Assembly (NCBI GenBank): GCA_007123195.1
Contig: SKLO01000281.1
Span: 1 to 6,162 of the forward strand
Direction: 5' to 3'
Source of the DNA: Verrucomicrobiales bacterium
Lineage (GTDB): Bacteria > Verrucomicrobiota > Verrucomicrobiia > Verrucomicrobiales > SKLO01
Length of the DNA: 6,162 bases
Shown: in pieces, positions 5,385-6,162 of the stretch
How positions within the stretch are numbered: position 1 is the first letter of the stretch
Layout of the letters: every line of letters starts with the position of its first letter
Position numbers and translations under genes: made by a program
Notes under the pieces: generated by a model
What the model was told of the DNA's origin: nothing
Databases searched by the model: none
The model's input: the letters and a program-made list of their open reading frames with translations, nothing else

Positions 5385-6162
5385 ACTGGACCCCGATCGA
5401 CAGCTGGATCGTGCTCACCGGCGCGCTGGTGGCGGTCGCCTGCGCCATCCCCGGCACCTGGCTGGTGCTGATGCGCAACAGCCTGTTCGGCGACGCCATC
5501 AGCCACGCCGTGCTGCCCGGCCTGGCCATCGCCTTCATCGCCACCGGCAGCCGCGAACCCTGGGCCATGCTCGCCGGCGCCATCGCCGCCGGTGCCGTCA
5601 CCTCCGTGCTCAGCTACTGGATCGAGCGCCACGGCCGGCTCGAAACCGGTGCCGCGCTGGGCGTCGTGTTCTGCAGCCTGTTCGCGCTCGGGTTGATCCT
5701 CATCCGCGTCGCCGCCGACCGGGTCGATCTTGATCCCGACTGCGTGCTCTATGGCACGCTCGAAACCGCCGTGCTGCAGTCCGGCAGCGAAATCCCCCGT
5801 GTCACCTGGCAGGCCGGCCTGATGCTGCTGGTCAACGGCGCCCTCACCCTGTTGTTTTGGAAGGAACTGCGGCTGGCCGCCTTCGATCCCGCCCTGGCCG
5901 AAGCGCTCGGCCTGCGGCCGCAGTGGTTCCGCCAGGGCGTCGGCATCGCCACCGCGGTCACCGCCGTGGCCGCCTTCGAGGCGGTCGGCAGCATCCTCGT
6001 CATCGCCATGCTGGTGGTGCCCGCGGTCGCCGCCGGCCTCTGGTTCCGCACCCTGGGCCGGGTCATGCTGGGAGCCATGCTGCTGGCCATGCTGTCGGCC
6101 CCGCTCGGTCATCTGGCCGCCGTGTGGGTCGTGCCACCGGTCGCCAGCCGCCTGTTGCAGCA
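5381..6162 (+). CDS. mntD: second metal ABC transporter permease (TroD/MntD), 3' end cut off
   Basis: An open frame of 260 codons starts at GTG 5381 and leaves the window without a stop. The GTG overlaps the mntC stop (GTGA), a typical coupled junction. A weak GGGAGG (5362-5367) lies 13 bases upstream, rather far for a ribosome site. The protein is an ABC-3 permease with hydrophobic segments near 9-31, 44-54, 62-80, 90-110, 143-160, 185-220 and 228-252. The motif SLFGDAISHAVLPG (34-47) parallels SDTISHACLPG of MntC, and AFEAVGSILVIAMLVVPAVAAG (198-219) is the conserved late helix pair. The segment LDPDCVLYGTLE is characteristic of the TroD/MntD subgroup. MntC and MntD together would form the translocation pore. 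Only the extreme C-terminus is missing if the length is normal, though an extension like that of MntC cannot be excluded. Confidence 0.93.
   Translation, partial: MNWTPIDSWIVLTGALVAVACAIPGTWLVLMRNSLFGDAISHAVLPGLAIAFIATGSREPWAMLAGAIAAGAVTSVLSYWIERHGRLETGAALGVVFCSLFALGLILIRVAADRVDLDPDCVLYGTLETAVLQSGSEIPRVTWQAGLMLLVNGALTLLFWKELRLAAFDPALAEALGLRPQWFRQGVGIATAVTAVAAFEAVGSILVIAMLVVPAVAAGLWFRTLGRVMLGAMLLAMLSAPLGHLAAVWVVPPVASRLLQ

Noticed and set aside
4747..5733. 328-codon plus-strand frame spanning the mntC-mntD junction
   Set aside because: Out of frame with both permease genes and strongly Pro/Ala/Arg/Thr-biased; it is a shadow of the real genes.
1..6162. tRNA, rRNA, CRISPR array or insertion sequence
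   Set aside because: No regularly spaced repeats, no cloverleaf-like sequence, no transposase motifs and no terminal inverted repeats were seen.

Overview
The window is GC-rich (most of it looks near 70% GC). It carries a divergently oriented P-loop NTPase gene cut by the left edge, a formylglycine-generating enzyme gene, and a four-gene metal-uptake ABC operon of the TroABCD/MntABCD type that runs off the right edge. Start codons mostly lack Shine-Dalgarno sequences. The exported formylglycine-generating enzyme, the 'GPHGSGKT' P-loop protein and above all a permease fused to a DtxR/MntR-like domain fit the Planctomycetota-Verrucomicrobiota-Chlamydiota (PVC) group. This placement is inferred from gene content only and is of low to moderate confidence.

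Layout. Bases 1-497 (minus): 5' part of a small P-loop NTPase of unknown role. Bases 498-767: divergent intergenic region with a strong hairpin and short GAAC/GTTC dyads but no convincing gene. Bases 768-1952 (plus): formylglycine-generating enzyme (FGE/SUMF1 family) with both active-site cysteines and an export signal. Bases 1953-2016: a very AT-rich island (about 30% GC by hand count) holding a good sigma-70-type promoter and a 17-bp imperfect palindrome lying between the -35 and -10 boxes, which makes it a strong operator candidate. Bases 2017-3072: metal-binding lipoprotein (MntA/TroA). Bases 3074-3880: ATPase (MntB/TroB). Bases 3882-5384: permease MntC/TroC with a C-terminal DtxR/MntR-like regulator domain. 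Bases 5381-6162: second permease MntD/TroD, incomplete.

How it works together. The lipoprotein captures Mn(II), Zn(II) or Fe(II) outside the inner membrane, the two permeases form the channel, and the ATPase drives import. The regulator domain on MntC faces the cytoplasm and should bind the imported metal. In Chlamydia the same architecture (YtgCR) releases a repressor, YtgR, by proteolysis, and YtgR represses its own operon. The palindrome at 1986-2002 is the natural candidate target for an equivalent autoregulatory loop here. A second possibility is that the domain stays attached and gates transport according to cytoplasmic metal. The fusion and its possible operator are the most interesting parts of the window.
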